Positions 24,437-33,201 are shown, counted from the stretch's first letter. The stretch: DNA of 64,000 nucleotides from WHSW01 sp963846165 (GCA_963846165.1 CAWJUU010000007.1:62001-126000), one strand, 5' to 3'. The notes: generated by a model not told the origin, from the sequence alone. Translations and numbers: made by a program.

Positions 24437-24525
24437 CGGAGAGGGCGGGATTCGAACCCGCGAGAGAGCTTGCGCCCCCTACTCGCTTAGCAGGCGAGTG
24501 CCTTCAGCCACTCGGCCACCTCTCC
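24437..24525 (-). tRNA. tRNA-Ser(GCT)
   Basis: 89-nt class II tRNA on the minus strand: acceptor GGAGAGG/CCTCTCC with discriminator G, anticodon stem CTCGC/GCGAG with loop CTGCTAA (anticodon GCT), a long variable arm, and T-arm CGGG-TTCGAAT-CCCG. CCA is not encoded. Confidence 0.92.
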
Positions 24526-24583
24526 TTGGGGACGACCGATTCTAATTGCCCGCCGGCGAGCGTCCAGATACCCTCGCTCGCCC

Positions 24584-25828
24584 GTGAGCACGCCCACCGA
24601 GACGATCGACCGCGAGGCGCTGAAGGCCCGTTACGACGCGATCACGGCGACGGTCACGCCGCCGTTCGCGTTCGTCGATCTCGACGCGCTGCGCCGCAAC
24701 GGCCGGCGGATGCTCGACCAGGCCGGTGGGCTGCCGATCCGGATCGCCTCGAAGTCGGTGCGCTCGACCGAGGTCCTGCGGCGGATTCTCGACCTCGACC
24801 CCGGCTTCCGCGGAGTGCTCTCGTTCACCGTCCCCGAGGCCCTGTTCCTCGCCGAGCGCGGGTTCGAGGATCTCGTTGTCGCCTATCCGTCGGTCGATCG
24901 TGGGGCGATCGCCGCGGTCGCCCGGCTCGCCGCCGAGGCGCCGGAGCGCGCCCCTGTGCTGATGGTGGACGACCGCCCCCACCTCGACCTGATCGAGGGG
25001 GCGATCGGAGGCGGGCGCACCGAGTTGCGGGTGTGCCTCGAGATCGACGTCGGCTGGTGGCCGTTCGGCGGTCGGATGGCGCGGATCGGGCCCAAGCGCT
25101 CACCGGTCCACGATCCGACCCGTGCCCGCCGGATGGCGGAGGAGATCTCGGATCGGCCGGGCACCCGGCTCGCCGGGCTGATGGCCTACGAGGGTCACAT
25201 CGCCGGCGTCGGTGACCGGATCCCGGGCAAGCCGGCCCGAAGCGCGGCGATCCGCGCGATGCAGTCGGCGTCCGAGCGCGAGATCGCCAAGCGCCTGCCG
25301 GTGATCATCGAGGCAGTTCGCGGGGCGCTCGCCGACCGCGGCGGCGCGCTCGAGTTCGTCAACGGAGGCGGGACCGGGAGCCTCGCCCGCACCGGTGCGG
25401 TCGGTGCGGTCGACGAGCTCACCGCGGGCTCGGGGTTCTACGCGCCGGTGCTGTTCGACAACTACCGCTCGCTCGAGCTCGAGCCGGCCGCATTCTTCTG
25501 CCTGCCGGTCGTCCGGCGGCCGGTGGGTGGCGTCGCGACGCTGCTCGGCGGCGGTTACGTGGCCTCCGGGGTCCCGACGCCCGACCGCCTGCCCGACCCG
25601 TACCTCCCCGGCGGGCTCAGCTTCGACCGCCAGGAGGGCGCGGGCGAGGTGCAGACGCCTGTCCACGGGGCCGCCGCCTACAAGCTGCGGATCGGCGACC
25701 GCGTCTATCTCCGCCACGCCAAGGCCGGGGAGCTCTGCGAGCGCTTCAACTCGCTGCACCTGATCGAGGGTGAGGAGATCGTCGACGAGGTCCCGACCTA
25801 CCGCGGCGAGGGCAGGGCGTTTCTGTAG
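24584..25828 (+). CDS. PLP-dependent D-threonine-aldolase/alanine-racemase-fold enzyme
   Basis: 414 residues. The N-terminal alanine-racemase barrel starts FAFVDLDALRRNGRRM and carries the PLP Lys57 in IASKSVRS. The phosphate-binding glycine segment is NGGGTGS, and the C-terminal domain ends with VYLRHAKAGELCERFNSLHLI, a metal-site pattern (HAKxGE-x-CERF) typical of D-threonine aldolase-like enzymes. Likely cleaves or deaminates a D-beta-hydroxy amino acid; the substrate is uncertain. GTG start with TACCCT (24569-24574) 9 nt before it, so probably leaderless. Confidence 0.85.
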   Translation: MSTPTETIDREALKARYDAITATVTPPFAFVDLDALRRNGRRMLDQAGGLPIRIASKSVRSTEVLRRILDLDPGFRGVLSFTVPEALFLAERGFEDLVVAYPSVDRGAIAAVARLAAEAPERAPVLMVDDRPHLDLIEGAIGGGRTELRVCLEIDVGWWPFGGRMARIGPKRSPVHDPTRARRMAEEISDRPGTRLAGLMAYEGHIAGVGDRIPGKPARSAAIRAMQSASEREIAKRLPVIIEAVRGALADRGGALEFVNGGGTGSLARTGAVGAVDELTAGSGFYAPVLFDNYRSLELEPAAFFCLPVVRRPVGGVATLLGGGYVASGVPTPDRLPDPYLPGGLSFDRQEGAGEVQTPVHGAAAYKLRIGDRVYLRHAKAGELCERFNSLHLIEGEEIVDEVPTYRGEGRAFL

Positions 25829-25831
25829 AGC

Positions 25832-27139
25832 TCAGGCGGCGACCGGGCCGAGGACGCGGTCGATGTAGGCGTTGGCGAACCGGCCCTCGGGGTCGAGCTT
25901 CGCGCGCAGCCGCTGGAACTCCGCCCAGCGCGGGTAGCGCGGGGCGAGCGTCTCCGCGGTCTGGAAGTGGCGCTTGCCCCAGTGCGGGCGGCCGCCGTAG
26001 GAGTCCATGATCTCCTCCACGCCGCGGAAATAGGGCTCCCAGTCGAGCTTGCGGTCCTGGTGCACGGCGACGTAGCAGGTGTCGCGGGCGTGGGAGGCGC
26101 TCAGGATCACGTCATCGCCGGCGACGAAGCGAACCTCGATCGGCCAGGCGACGCCGAGCTCGGGCCGGGCGGCGTGGTGGAGCACGCGGCGCACTGCCTC
26201 GACCGCGTGCTCGCGCGGGATCCCGTACTCCATCTCGGTGAACCTGATCCGCCGTTCGCTGGCGAAGACGCGATGGCTGCGATCGACCTTCGTCGATCGC
26301 CCGAGGCCCGCGGCGGCGAGCCGCGACAGGCGTGGTGCCTGGGAGGGCAGGTGCCGACCGCCGAGCGCGAACAGCTGGCCGACCCAGTTCTCGAGCATCA
26401 CCTCCTGCGCGTAGACGGCCGCACGCGAGCGCGGCCGAGGCTCCTCGTCGGTGCGCCGGCTCTCGCGGCAGAGGGCCGTCTCGGTGTTGGGGAAGGCGTA
26501 GAACTCGAAGTGGTCGCTGGCCTCTTTGAGCGCGTCGAGCCGAGCGAGTGTCTCGTCGAGCGGCTTCGGGTTGTCGATCCGGTTGAGCGTGAACGCGGGC
26601 ACAGTGCGGATCGTGACCGCGTAGATGATCCCGAGCGCACCGAGGCCGAGGCGCGCGGCCGCGAGCGCCGCGGGGTCCTCGGCGGCGGAGATCTCGAGCG
26701 AGCTGCCGTCGGCGAGCACCATCTCGACCGCCTCGACCTGCGCCGAAACGCTGCGAAACCGCGCACCGGTGCCGTGGGTTCCGGTCGAGATCGAGCCGGC
26801 GAGCGACTGGCGATCGATGTCGCCGAGGTTCTCGAACGCGAGCCCGAGCGCGTCGAGGCGACGGTTGAGGTCGCGGAGCACGATCCCGGCCTCGACCTTG
26901 ACCAGTCCCGCGGCGCGATCGACCTCGAGCACCCGGTCGAGGCGCTCGAGGCGGACCATGACCCCATCGGTGAGCGCGACGTCGCTGAACGAATGGCCCG
27001 AAGCCGCGGCGCGCACCCGCCGGCCCTGTTTCGCCGCCGCCCGGATCACCTCGGCGAGCTGCTCACGGGTACAGGGATGCTCGATCGCCGCCGGGCTGCA
27101 GCGCTGATCGCCCGCCCAGTTGCGCCATTGCGCCGCCAT
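25832..27139 (-). CDS. FAD-linked oxidase, D-arabinono-1,4-lactone oxidase family
   Basis: 435 residues, intact. FAD-binding domain WRNWAGDQRCSPAAI, AASGHSFSDVALTDG (GHS His for covalent FAD), GDIDRQSLAGSISTGTHG. ALO domain with REHAVEAVRRVLHH, HWGKRHFQTAETLAPRYPRW and the ending RLRAKLDPEGRFANAYIDRVLG. The family oxidises sugar-1,4-lactones or related polyols, with oxygen or another acceptor. The ATG has TACCCT ending 7 nt before it (leaderless). It is the undamaged counterpart of the gene at 10914. Confidence 0.88.
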   Translation of the reverse strand: MAAQWRNWAGDQRCSPAAIEHPCTREQLAEVIRAAAKQGRRVRAAASGHSFSDVALTDGVMVRLERLDRVLEVDRAAGLVKVEAGIVLRDLNRRLDALGLAFENLGDIDRQSLAGSISTGTHGTGARFRSVSAQVEAVEMVLADGSSLEISAAEDPAALAAARLGLGALGIIYAVTIRTVPAFTLNRIDNPKPLDETLARLDALKEASDHFEFYAFPNTETALCRESRRTDEEPRPRSRAAVYAQEVMLENWVGQLFALGGRHLPSQAPRLSRLAAAGLGRSTKVDRSHRVFASERRIRFTEMEYGIPREHAVEAVRRVLHHAARPELGVAWPIEVRFVAGDDVILSASHARDTCYVAVHQDRKLDWEPYFRGVEEIMDSYGGRPHWGKRHFQTAETLAPRYPRWAEFQRLRAKLDPEGRFANAYIDRVLGPVAA

Positions 27140-27187
27140 GGTCGGCAGGGTATTCGTCACACTGCGGCGCAAGCGCCAAGCGCCCCC

Positions 27188-27276
27188 GGAGGGGTGGCAG
27201 AGCGGTTGAATGCGGCAGCCTTGAAAGCTGTTGACCGGGTCAGCTCGGTCCGTGGGTTCGAATCCCACCCCCTCCG
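27188..27276 (+). tRNA. tRNA-Ser(TGA)
   Basis: 89-nt class II tRNA: acceptor GGAGGGG/CCCCTCC with discriminator G, D-arm TGGCAGAGCGGTTGAATGC, anticodon loop CTTGAAA (anticodon TGA), long variable arm, T-arm GTGGG-TTCGAAT-CCCAC. CCA is not encoded. Confidence 0.93.
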
Positions 27277-27333
27277 CTCGCGGTCGCGTGCTCGGCCTGT
27301 GCGCCCGGGGATCTGATCGACGGGAGGAGAACG

Positions 27334-28107
27334 ATGGCGAAAGCGCAGTTCACACTCGACGGGGACGTGGGCGAGATCGTGATCGCCGATCCACCACTGA
27401 ACCTGTTCGGCCTCGAGCTCTTGAACGATCTCGCGAGCGCGGCCGAAAAGGCGCGCGAGAGCACCGCACGGGCGATCCTGCTGCGGGCCGAGGGCGACCA
27501 CTTCTCCGGTGGGGCGAACGTCGAGATCTTTCTTGGGCGCGATGAGGCGGCGGCGCGGGAGCTGATCGCCGGGTTCATGCCGACGGTGAGACGATTTGGA
27601 GAGATCGACGTCCCCACCGTCGCCGCCGTGCACGGGTTGTGCTTCGCGGCCGGCCTCGAGGTGGCGCTGACCTGCGACATGATCTGGGCCGCGGAGGACG
27701 CTCAGCTCGGCTTGGTCGAGGCCGTGATCGGCGCCACCCCGTTCGGGGGAGGAACGCAACGCCTTGCTGCGCGGGCAGGAGCCGGTCGCGCCGCCGAGGC
27801 CGTGCTTACCGCGCGCGCCTACCCGGCGCAGACAATGCTCGAGTGGGGCGTCGTCAACCGCGTCGTGCCGAACGAAGACCTGCACGAGAAGGCCCGCGCC
27901 TTCGCCGAACGGCTCGCCGCCGGTCCGACCGTCGCCCACGCGGCGACGAAGCGCATGATCCAGCTCACGGTGGACGCAGGAGTAGAGGCCGCCGATGCCG
28001 CGCTGCCAGAGATCGGGGCTACCGTGATGGCGAGCGAGGACCTGCAGAACGGCGCCCGGACGTTGCTCGAGAAGGGCCCCGGCCAGGCGACCTTCGAGGG
28101 TCGCTGA
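27334..28107 (+). CDS. Enoyl-CoA hydratase/isomerase family protein
   Basis: 257 residues of the crotonase fold: IADPPLNLFGLELLNDL, oxyanion-hole segment HFSGGANVEIFLG, and VHGLCFAAGLEVALTCDMIWAAEDAQLGLVEAVIGATPFGG, with Glu at the first catalytic position and a non-standard second position. Probably acts in beta-oxidation or amino-acid degradation. The ATG has GGAGGAGAACG directly upstream. Followed by an NTF2-like gene on the same strand. Confidence 0.85.
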   Translation: MAKAQFTLDGDVGEIVIADPPLNLFGLELLNDLASAAEKARESTARAILLRAEGDHFSGGANVEIFLGRDEAAARELIAGFMPTVRRFGEIDVPTVAAVHGLCFAAGLEVALTCDMIWAAEDAQLGLVEAVIGATPFGGGTQRLAARAGAGRAAEAVLTARAYPAQTMLEWGVVNRVVPNEDLHEKARAFAERLAAGPTVAHAATKRMIQLTVDAGVEAADAALPEIGATVMASEDLQNGARTLLEKGPGQATFEGR

Positions 28108-28171
28108 GCGCTCGCGTCGGATACGGTCGGAAGCGCTACACAACCGACGGCAGGAAGACGGAGCGCGGATC

Positions 28172-28579
28172 GTGAGCGCCGAAGACAACCTGGGGACCGT
28201 CAAGACGATCTACGAGGCGTTTGGCAAGGGCGACGTGGCCTCGATCCTCGACCTGGTGGTCGACGACGTCGACTGGGCTGCGGAGGCAGCTGGCGCCGGA
28301 GCGCCGTGGTACGGCCAGCGCTCCAGCAAGGAAGAGGTCGCCGGGTTCTTCGAGGCGATCGGGACCGCGCTCGACGTCCACGAGTTCACGCCGAAGAGCT
28401 TCGCCGCCAACGACGATGACGAGGTCATGGTCTGGATCCGTTTCCGCGTCACCGTGCGCGCTACTGGCCGCGAGGCCGAGATGGACCTCCATCACTACTG
28501 GCGCTTTCGCGATGGCAAGGTGGAGTGCTACCGCGGCACCGAGGACACCGCGCAGATGCAGGCCGCGCTCGCCGGCTGA
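28172..28579 (+). CDS. NTF2/SnoaL-like protein
   Basis: 135 residues: NLGTVKTIYEAFGKGDVASILDLVVDDVDW, VAGFFEAIGTALDVHEFTPK, and the final strands MDLHHYWRFRDGKVECYRGTEDTAQM, the SnoaL-like ketosteroid-isomerase-type fold. GTG start preceded by GGAAG. TACGGT, about 45 bp upstream, may be its -10. Substrate unknown. Confidence 0.82.
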   Translation: MSAEDNLGTVKTIYEAFGKGDVASILDLVVDDVDWAAEAAGAGAPWYGQRSSKEEVAGFFEAIGTALDVHEFTPKSFAANDDDEVMVWIRFRVTVRATGREAEMDLHHYWRFRDGKVECYRGTEDTAQMQAALAG

Positions 28580-28650
28580 CCAGACGACCACCGAGCGCAA
28601 CCGCCCGCCCGCGGCGCGACCCCGGCGCCGCTACGGTGTTTCTGAGTCAG

Positions 28651-29826
28651 ATGGAGGCGAGAGGAAAGGCGGGAACCTTCCTGCTCGCGGGCGTGCTGGC
28701 GCTCGCGGCAACGGCGCCTGGCGTGGCTGCGAAGACCTACGCGCCGAAGAGCGGGCACGCCTTTCACGGGGTCTCCGACACCGGCCATGTCGACGACTTC
28801 TTCGACTTCGCCGAACAGGTCGATGCCCACCCCGCCGTACTCCAGGACTTCTTTCATTGGCGCGTGCCGCTGACCACAGGGGCGCTCTATCGCTGGGGGG
28901 CGACCGACACCCGGGGCGTGCTCAGCCTCTCGACCGCGACCGGCGCCGGCGAGGAAATGATCACCCCGCGCCAGATCGCGCGGGGCAAGGACGACCGCTA
29001 CATGACCCGGATGGCGGGCAACATCGCCGAGACCGGCCAGACGGTCTACATCCGGCTGATGGCGGAGATGAACGGCCACTGGAACGCCTACTGCGCCTAC
29101 AACGCCGACGGCAGCGCCCGCCGCCACGGCCACTCGGCCCGCTGGTACCGGCTCGCCTGGCGGCGCTTCACCCTGATCCTGCGCGGCGGCTCGCGCGACG
29201 TGATCAACCGCCGGCTGATGCACATGGGGCTGCCGCGGATCCTGCGCGCCGACTCGCAGGACGACCCCGTCTATGAGGGCGGCCCGGACGGCATCCCGCT
29301 GCCGATCCCGGAGCAGATGCCGCAGCCGCGGGTGGCGATGATGTGGGTGCCGCAGAGCTTCGGCTCCCCGAACATCGCCGGCAACCAGCCGGCCGACTAC
29401 TGGCCCGGGGGCAAGTACGTCGACTGGGTCGGCTTCGACCTCTACGCGAAGTACCGCACCGCCTTCGCCCGCGACAAGGCGTTCTTCTCCCAGTACCGCC
29501 GCAAGCCGTTCGTGATCGGCGAGTACGGCCCCTGGGACAACGACCAGAACGGCGCCTTCACCGGCGAGCTGCTGCGCTGGGCCGAGGCCCACGACCGGGT
29601 GAAGATGCTGATCTACTACCGCAGCGTCGACCCCGGCAACATCTACAACCTCCAGTACTACCCGGGCGCGCAGAAGGCGCTTCGCAACCACCTCGCCAAG
29701 CCCCGCTGGACCAGGTTCGCGCCGGGCGTCAGGGGGCTTGTCGACCCGCCGAAGCCCGAGAACTACGCGCGCGTGCCGGCGCCGGCCCCGCAGGCGCGGC
29801 GTTCGCTGACGCCGCCTACTTCTTGA
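28651..29826 (+). CDS. Secreted GH26-like glycoside hydrolase
   Basis: 391 residues. Signal peptide 1-27 (FLLAGVLALAATAPGVAA), then a TIM-barrel-like domain. IRLMAEMNGHW (Glu139) fits the acid/base and FVIGEYGPW (Glu291) the nucleophile of clan A glycosidases, with an arrangement like GH26 endo-mannanases. A GH5/GH53-like family is the alternative. Substrate probably a beta-glycan outside the cell. Convergent with the beta-propeller gene, overlapping it by 11 nt. A short copy of the catalytic segment recurs at about 31000. Confidence 0.68.
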   Translation: MEARGKAGTFLLAGVLALAATAPGVAAKTYAPKSGHAFHGVSDTGHVDDFFDFAEQVDAHPAVLQDFFHWRVPLTTGALYRWGATDTRGVLSLSTATGAGEEMITPRQIARGKDDRYMTRMAGNIAETGQTVYIRLMAEMNGHWNAYCAYNADGSARRHGHSARWYRLAWRRFTLILRGGSRDVINRRLMHMGLPRILRADSQDDPVYEGGPDGIPLPIPEQMPQPRVAMMWVPQSFGSPNIAGNQPADYWPGGKYVDWVGFDLYAKYRTAFARDKAFFSQYRRKPFVIGEYGPWDNDQNGAFTGELLRWAEAHDRVKMLIYYRSVDPGNIYNLQYYPGAQKALRNHLAKPRWTRFAPGVRGLVDPPKPENYARVPAPAPQARRSLTPPTS

Positions 29827-30961
29827 TCAGCTTGACCTTCTTGTCCTCGGTCGCCGGGGTGCCGCCCGTGGGCGAGAAGGTGACCTCGGCCTCGAGCTTG
29901 ACCTTGCCGCGGTCCTTGAGCTTTCGCTTCTTCGCGCCCTTGGCCTTGACCCGGAGCTGAACCTCGCCGGCGTCGGCCGCCTCCGCGGCGGCCTTCTTCA
30001 GACCCTTGCCGGTCAGCTCGAGCGCGCCGGGATTGGAAACCTCAACGGTCAGCTTGCCGGTTCCCTTGCGCTTGTTTCGCTTCAGCTTCCCGATCTCAAA
30101 GTCGTTGCCGGGAAACCCGGCGTCAACGGCGAGCCCGAACGGGGTACCGGCACCGCTTATGAACGCGACCTCGGGGGAGCTGCCGTCGGGGTTCGCGCGG
30201 CTGATCGTGCCCTTCAGCGCGTTGGCCCAGTAGACCTTGCCGGCGTCCAGCGCGAGCCCACCGATGGCGTTGTTCTCGGTCACGTTGCCGACGAAGGCTC
30301 CCTCGTGATCCCAGCGCCGGATCGACAGCGTGGTGGTGAAGCTGTTCTCGACCGTCGCGTAGAGGTGCGTTTCATCCGTGGCAACCCACGAAGACCTGAA
30401 CGGGTCGAGGTCGATGAAGTTGCCGTTCGGGATCGGCGGGGGCGGCCGGCCCCCGCGCCCGATCGCCATCGCTCCCTGGTTCGCCCAGAACACCAGATTC
30501 TCGGTCAACGCGACGGAGAAGGGGTCCTCGGCCTGCGGGCTGATGAAGAACGTCGGATCGACGTCCGAGCCGTCGACATTCGCGGTGCCGATCGCGCCGT
30601 CGTCGACCCCTGGGCCGAAGTCCGCCCACCAGATCTCACCCCTGCCAACCGAAGGGCCACAGGGGAAACTGTTGGGCGGAAGCTGGATGAAGCTCTGGTC
30701 GATCCCGGTCCCGTCGAGATTGGCGCGGCCGATCGAGCTCGTGCCGACGCTACCCCAGTACAGGTGCTGACCGTCGACTGCGACTCCGCAGGGGCCGTCG
30801 AGTCCACCGATGAAGTTGGGGTCGACCCCGGTGCCGTCGAGGTTTGCTCGGCCGATCGTCGTTGCTTCGAAGCCGCCGCCCTCGGCCCAGTACACGTACG
30901 CCTCGGCACGGGTCGCGAGCAGGCAGGCGAGGACGCCGATCAGCGAGGCGAGCTTCCACAT
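29816..30961 (-). CDS. Secreted beta-propeller-like protein with basic C-terminal domain
   Basis: 381 residues from the ATG at 30961. Signal peptide 1-20 (LASLIGVLACLLATRAEA). It has repeats of the type YWAEGGG...TIGRANLDGTGVDPNFI, LYWGSVGTSSIGRANLDGTG, WWADFGPG...IGTANVDGSDVD and VYWANALKGTISRANPDGS, an LDL-receptor-YWTD/NHL-like propeller. The last ~95 residues form a Lys-rich beta domain (GKLKRNKRKGTGKLTVEVSN ... KKVKLIKK) often seen at the end of Thermoleophilia surface proteins. Role unknown; probably extracellular binding. Confidence 0.72.
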   Translation of the reverse strand: MWKLASLIGVLACLLATRAEAYVYWAEGGGFEATTIGRANLDGTGVDPNFIGGLDGPCGVAVDGQHLYWGSVGTSSIGRANLDGTGIDQSFIQLPPNSFPCGPSVGRGEIWWADFGPGVDDGAIGTANVDGSDVDPTFFISPQAEDPFSVALTENLVFWANQGAMAIGRGGRPPPPIPNGNFIDLDPFRSSWVATDETHLYATVENSFTTTLSIRRWDHEGAFVGNVTENNAIGGLALDAGKVYWANALKGTISRANPDGSSPEVAFISGAGTPFGLAVDAGFPGNDFEIGKLKRNKRKGTGKLTVEVSNPGALELTGKGLKKAAAEAADAGEVQLRVKAKGAKKRKLKDRGKVKLEAEVTFSPTGGTPATEDKKVKLIKK

Positions 30962-30998
30962 TTGCGCACGAGCTGCGATGGCCCAGCCTATCCGCTCC

Positions 30999-31068
30999 GC
31001 CACAAGCCGTTCGTGATCGCGAGTACGGGCCCTGGGGCTACTTCTTGACCAGCTTGACCTTCTTGAGG
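30999..31068. repeat. Chimeric gene-end remnant (GH segment joined to propeller tail)
   Basis: 30999-31038 closely matches the GH gene around RKPFVIGEYGPWD (29504-29543), and 31037-31068 matches the inverted tail encoding KKVKLxKK (29817-29849). Ancestral duplication followed by deletion is the simplest explanation. Confidence 0.5.
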
Positions 31069-31100
31069 TGCGGCGAAGCGTCCGAGCGATGCGTGGGAGC

Positions 31101-31265
31101 CTATCCGCCGCTCGAGATATCGACCGCGTCGAGGACCTCGGGGCCGAGCACCAGCCCGATCGAGACGAACAGGATCGCGGGTGTGATTGGCGTTCCCGAA
31201 AGCCGCTTCGAGACGGCGGCGACGGCGATCAGCACCAGCGCCACGATCGTCAGTGACCACTCCAT
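31101..31265 (-). pseudogene. Truncated cation:proton antiporter, N-terminal fragment
   Basis: 54 residues with a clear ribosome site (AAGGGATCTG). MEWSLTIVALVLIAVAAVSK is the first membrane helix, followed by RLSGTPITPAILFVSIGLVL and GPEVLDAVDISSGG, a good match to the opening of CPA1/CPA2-type antiporters. It then stops; the remaining ~350 residues are absent, replaced by the duplicated gene-end remnant at 30999-31068. Non-functional as a transporter. Confidence 0.6.
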
Positions 31266-31356
31266 TCAGATCCCTTCGATCACCTGAAGGAGCGAGCCGG
31301 GGGGTCGATCTGGACAGTGACCAGCTCGCGCAAACTGGGAAGGGTCTCCCCAGGGG

Positions 31357-31626
31357 TCAGCTTCCCAGCACCTTCGCCTTCTCGCTGGCGAACTCCTCAT
31401 CCGTGAGCACGCCTTGTTCGTGAAGCTGACCCAGCTCCTTCAGTCGCTGCGTGGTGTCGGCAGTCACTCCACCCGACGCCGCTGGGGCGGGGTCGGTGGG
31501 CTCAGCCTGCAGGGCGCTGTCCTGCTGCTCCGCATCGCTCTTGTCGTCCATGTGCTTCTTGGCAGCGACGGCGGCTCCGCCGAGTGCGGCTAAACGTCGT
31601 CTGCGTTGGCGTCTGTCTTGCCCCAT
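31357..31626 (-). CDS. SHOCT-domain protein
   Basis: 89 residues from the ATG at 31626 (GGAGAGGAC upstream). Basic N-terminus GQDRRQRRRRLAALGGAAVAAKKH, a disordered acidic middle, and a C-terminal SHOCT helix pair (RLKELGQLHEQGVLTDEEFA, then SEKAKVLG). SHOCT is a short oligomerisation or membrane-association motif. Function unknown. Neighbouring small envelope genes suggest a stress-related cluster. Confidence 0.8.
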   Translation of the reverse strand: MGQDRRQRRRRLAALGGAAVAAKKHMDDKSDAEQQDSALQAEPTDPAPAASGGVTADTTQRLKELGQLHEQGVLTDEEFASEKAKVLGS

Positions 31627-31831
31627 TCTCGTCCTCTCCTCGATTCGATCCTCGTCGAGCATCTCACAGGCTTGCCGCTTCGACAAGCCGTCGACCCCCT
31701 AGTCGGATGCCCGGCGTCTGGCCGCTGCCCGGCAAAGCAGCGGGAGCGAGGTGAGGAAGGCGGCCGGGAGGGTTGCCCCCTGGTCTGGCAGCTCGTGCTC
31801 GACCGGGACGCGGGGCGTCAGGAGCGCACGA

Positions 31832-32140
31832 TCAGGTAGGTGGTGTGGCCTCTGGGTGCGTCGTCGGGCCGCCCCGGTTCTTCATCACCGCAGCCGCGAT
31901 GGCGAGGACTATCACAACGCCGATGATCGCGCCGATGATCCCTCCGAAGTCGAAGACGTCAGTGTCGCCGATGCCGAGCCCGACGGTGAAGATCAGGTAG
32001 CCGAGCGCGGCCCCCGCGAGGCCAATGAGCACCGAGACGCCCCAGGACTTCGGGCCGCTCATCCCATGGAACGGATCGCCCGGCATAAGCACGCGGCCAA
32101 TCACACCGGCCAGGAATCCCACGATTGCGGCACCGATCAT
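31832..32140 (-). CDS. GlsB/YeaQ/YmgE-family membrane protein
   Basis: 102 residues with three membrane helices: MIGAAIVGFLAGVIGRVLMPG, WGVSVLIGLAGAALGYLIF and GGIIGAIIGVVIVLAIAAAV. The Gly-rich opening and GVIGR-x-LMPG are diagnostic for this small stress-associated family. The ATG at 32140 has GGGAGAAG upstream; the longer upstream frame is a shadow. The C-terminal tail is short and hydrophilic. Confidence 0.85.
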   Translation of the reverse strand: MIGAAIVGFLAGVIGRVLMPGDPFHGMSGPKSWGVSVLIGLAGAALGYLIFTVGLGIGDTDVFDFGGIIGAIIGVVIVLAIAAAVMKNRGGPTTHPEATPPT

Positions 32141-32203
32141 CGACTTCTCCCTTGCTCGCTCCGTGCCAGTCACCTGGACTCTACGCCGCTCGGCGAGTAT
32201 GAG

Positions 32204-32227
32204 TATCGCTTCTCGTCCAAAGCGGGA
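32204..32227. repeat. Hairpin repeat, copy 10 (TCGTCC loop)
   Basis: TATCGCTTCTCGTCCAAAGC followed by GGGA, 64 bp upstream of the YeaQ-like gene. Confidence 0.6.
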
Positions 32228-32309
32228 GCGCGCCCATCGCGGTGCTCGCCAGGTCACTGGGTGTCCGTCTACTAGGCTCAAGCGCCCCACGGCACGCAAG
32301 GACACGACC

Positions 32310-32657
32310 GTGAACTCAACCGAGGACGAAGCAGCTCGCAGGAACCTTCTGTTGGCGGGTGAGCGGACCGAGCTCGCCTGGTGGCGCACAGGGCTCGCGG
32401 CCCTCGCGGTCGCGGTTGGGACTGGACGCTTGGCGCCCGAGCTGCAGGAGTCCGGGGCAACCTGGCCCTACGTTATCGTCGGTATCGGCTTCGCGCTCTA
32501 TGGGATCGCACTATTCACCCAGGGAACGATTCGTGGCCGCCAGGAGGCCGGTGCGCTTGGTGAGGCTAAGCGCGCCATGGACTGGCGCGCGGCAGCTCTC
32601 GCGGCCGCCGGCCCGGTGCTCGGGCTCGCGGTCGTCGCTCTGATAGCGCTGCCGTGA
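32310..32657 (+). CDS. DUF202 (YidH-like) membrane protein
   Basis: 115 residues. RRNLLLAGERTELAWWRTGLA is the DUF202 signature (LAxERTxLAWxRT), followed by three membrane helices. GTG start at 32310; no clear ribosome site. DUF202 proteins are small inner-membrane proteins of unknown role. Convergent with the sigma-factor gene. Confidence 0.85.
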   Translation: MNSTEDEAARRNLLLAGERTELAWWRTGLAALAVAVGTGRLAPELQESGATWPYVIVGIGFALYGIALFTQGTIRGRQEAGALGEAKRAMDWRAAALAAAGPVLGLAVVALIALP

Positions 32658-32694
32658 GGAGCGCCCGGCGCTGCCGCCGCGCTCGCACGGATGG

Positions 32695-33201
32695 TCAAGC
32701 GATCGCGCCGAGCCGCCGCAGCCTCGCTCTGCCCTCTGCCAATGATCTGTTCACCTTGGTGTAGGTCCACCCGCAGAGCACGCAGATCTCGGCGTATGAG
32801 TAGCCCTCGGCCTGGAGCAGGATCGCGAGGCGCTCGGCGGGCTTGAGCGAGGCGAGCGCGAGCCTGGCCTCAGCGACGCGCTCGCGGCGCTCGGCGTGCT
32901 CGGCGGGGCCCGGCCGGTCGCTCGGCAGGGGGTCGAGCGGGTCGCCGAGAGCTCGCTCGCGCTTACGGCGCACGGCGAGCGCCTCGCGCCGGGTGACGAC
33001 GGTCATCCAGGCGACCAGGCGACCGCCCTCCAGGGCGGGCGCCCTGGTGAGCAGGACCTCGAGCGCGCGCTGGAGCGCGTCGTCGGCATCGTCGGGACAG
33101 ATCGAGGCGCGCCGGGCGACCCGTCTCAGATGCGGCCCCGCGCCGGCAAGCAGCTCGACCGCGGCCGCGGCGCGCTCGTGCTCAGCGGTTGCAGGCTCCA
33201 C
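32695..33201 (-). CDS. ECF-type RNA polymerase sigma factor
   Basis: 168 residues. Sigma-2 region: RVARRASICPDDADDALQRALEVLL and the -10 contact helix GGRLVAWMTVVTRREALAVRRKRE. A short acidic linker leads to sigma-4: ASLKPAERLAILLQAEGYSYAEICVLCGWTYTKVNRSLAEGRARL, a helix-turn-helix for -35 recognition. GTG start. No anti-sigma gene is adjacent. Divergent from the UDP-glucuronate decarboxylase gene, so it may control the sugar genes to its right. Confidence 0.85.
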   Translation of the reverse strand: MEPATAEHERAAAAVELLAGAGPHLRRVARRASICPDDADDALQRALEVLLTRAPALEGGRLVAWMTVVTRREALAVRRKRERALGDPLDPLPSDRPGPAEHAERRERVAEARLALASLKPAERLAILLQAEGYSYAEICVLCGWTYTKVNRSLAEGRARLRRLGAIA

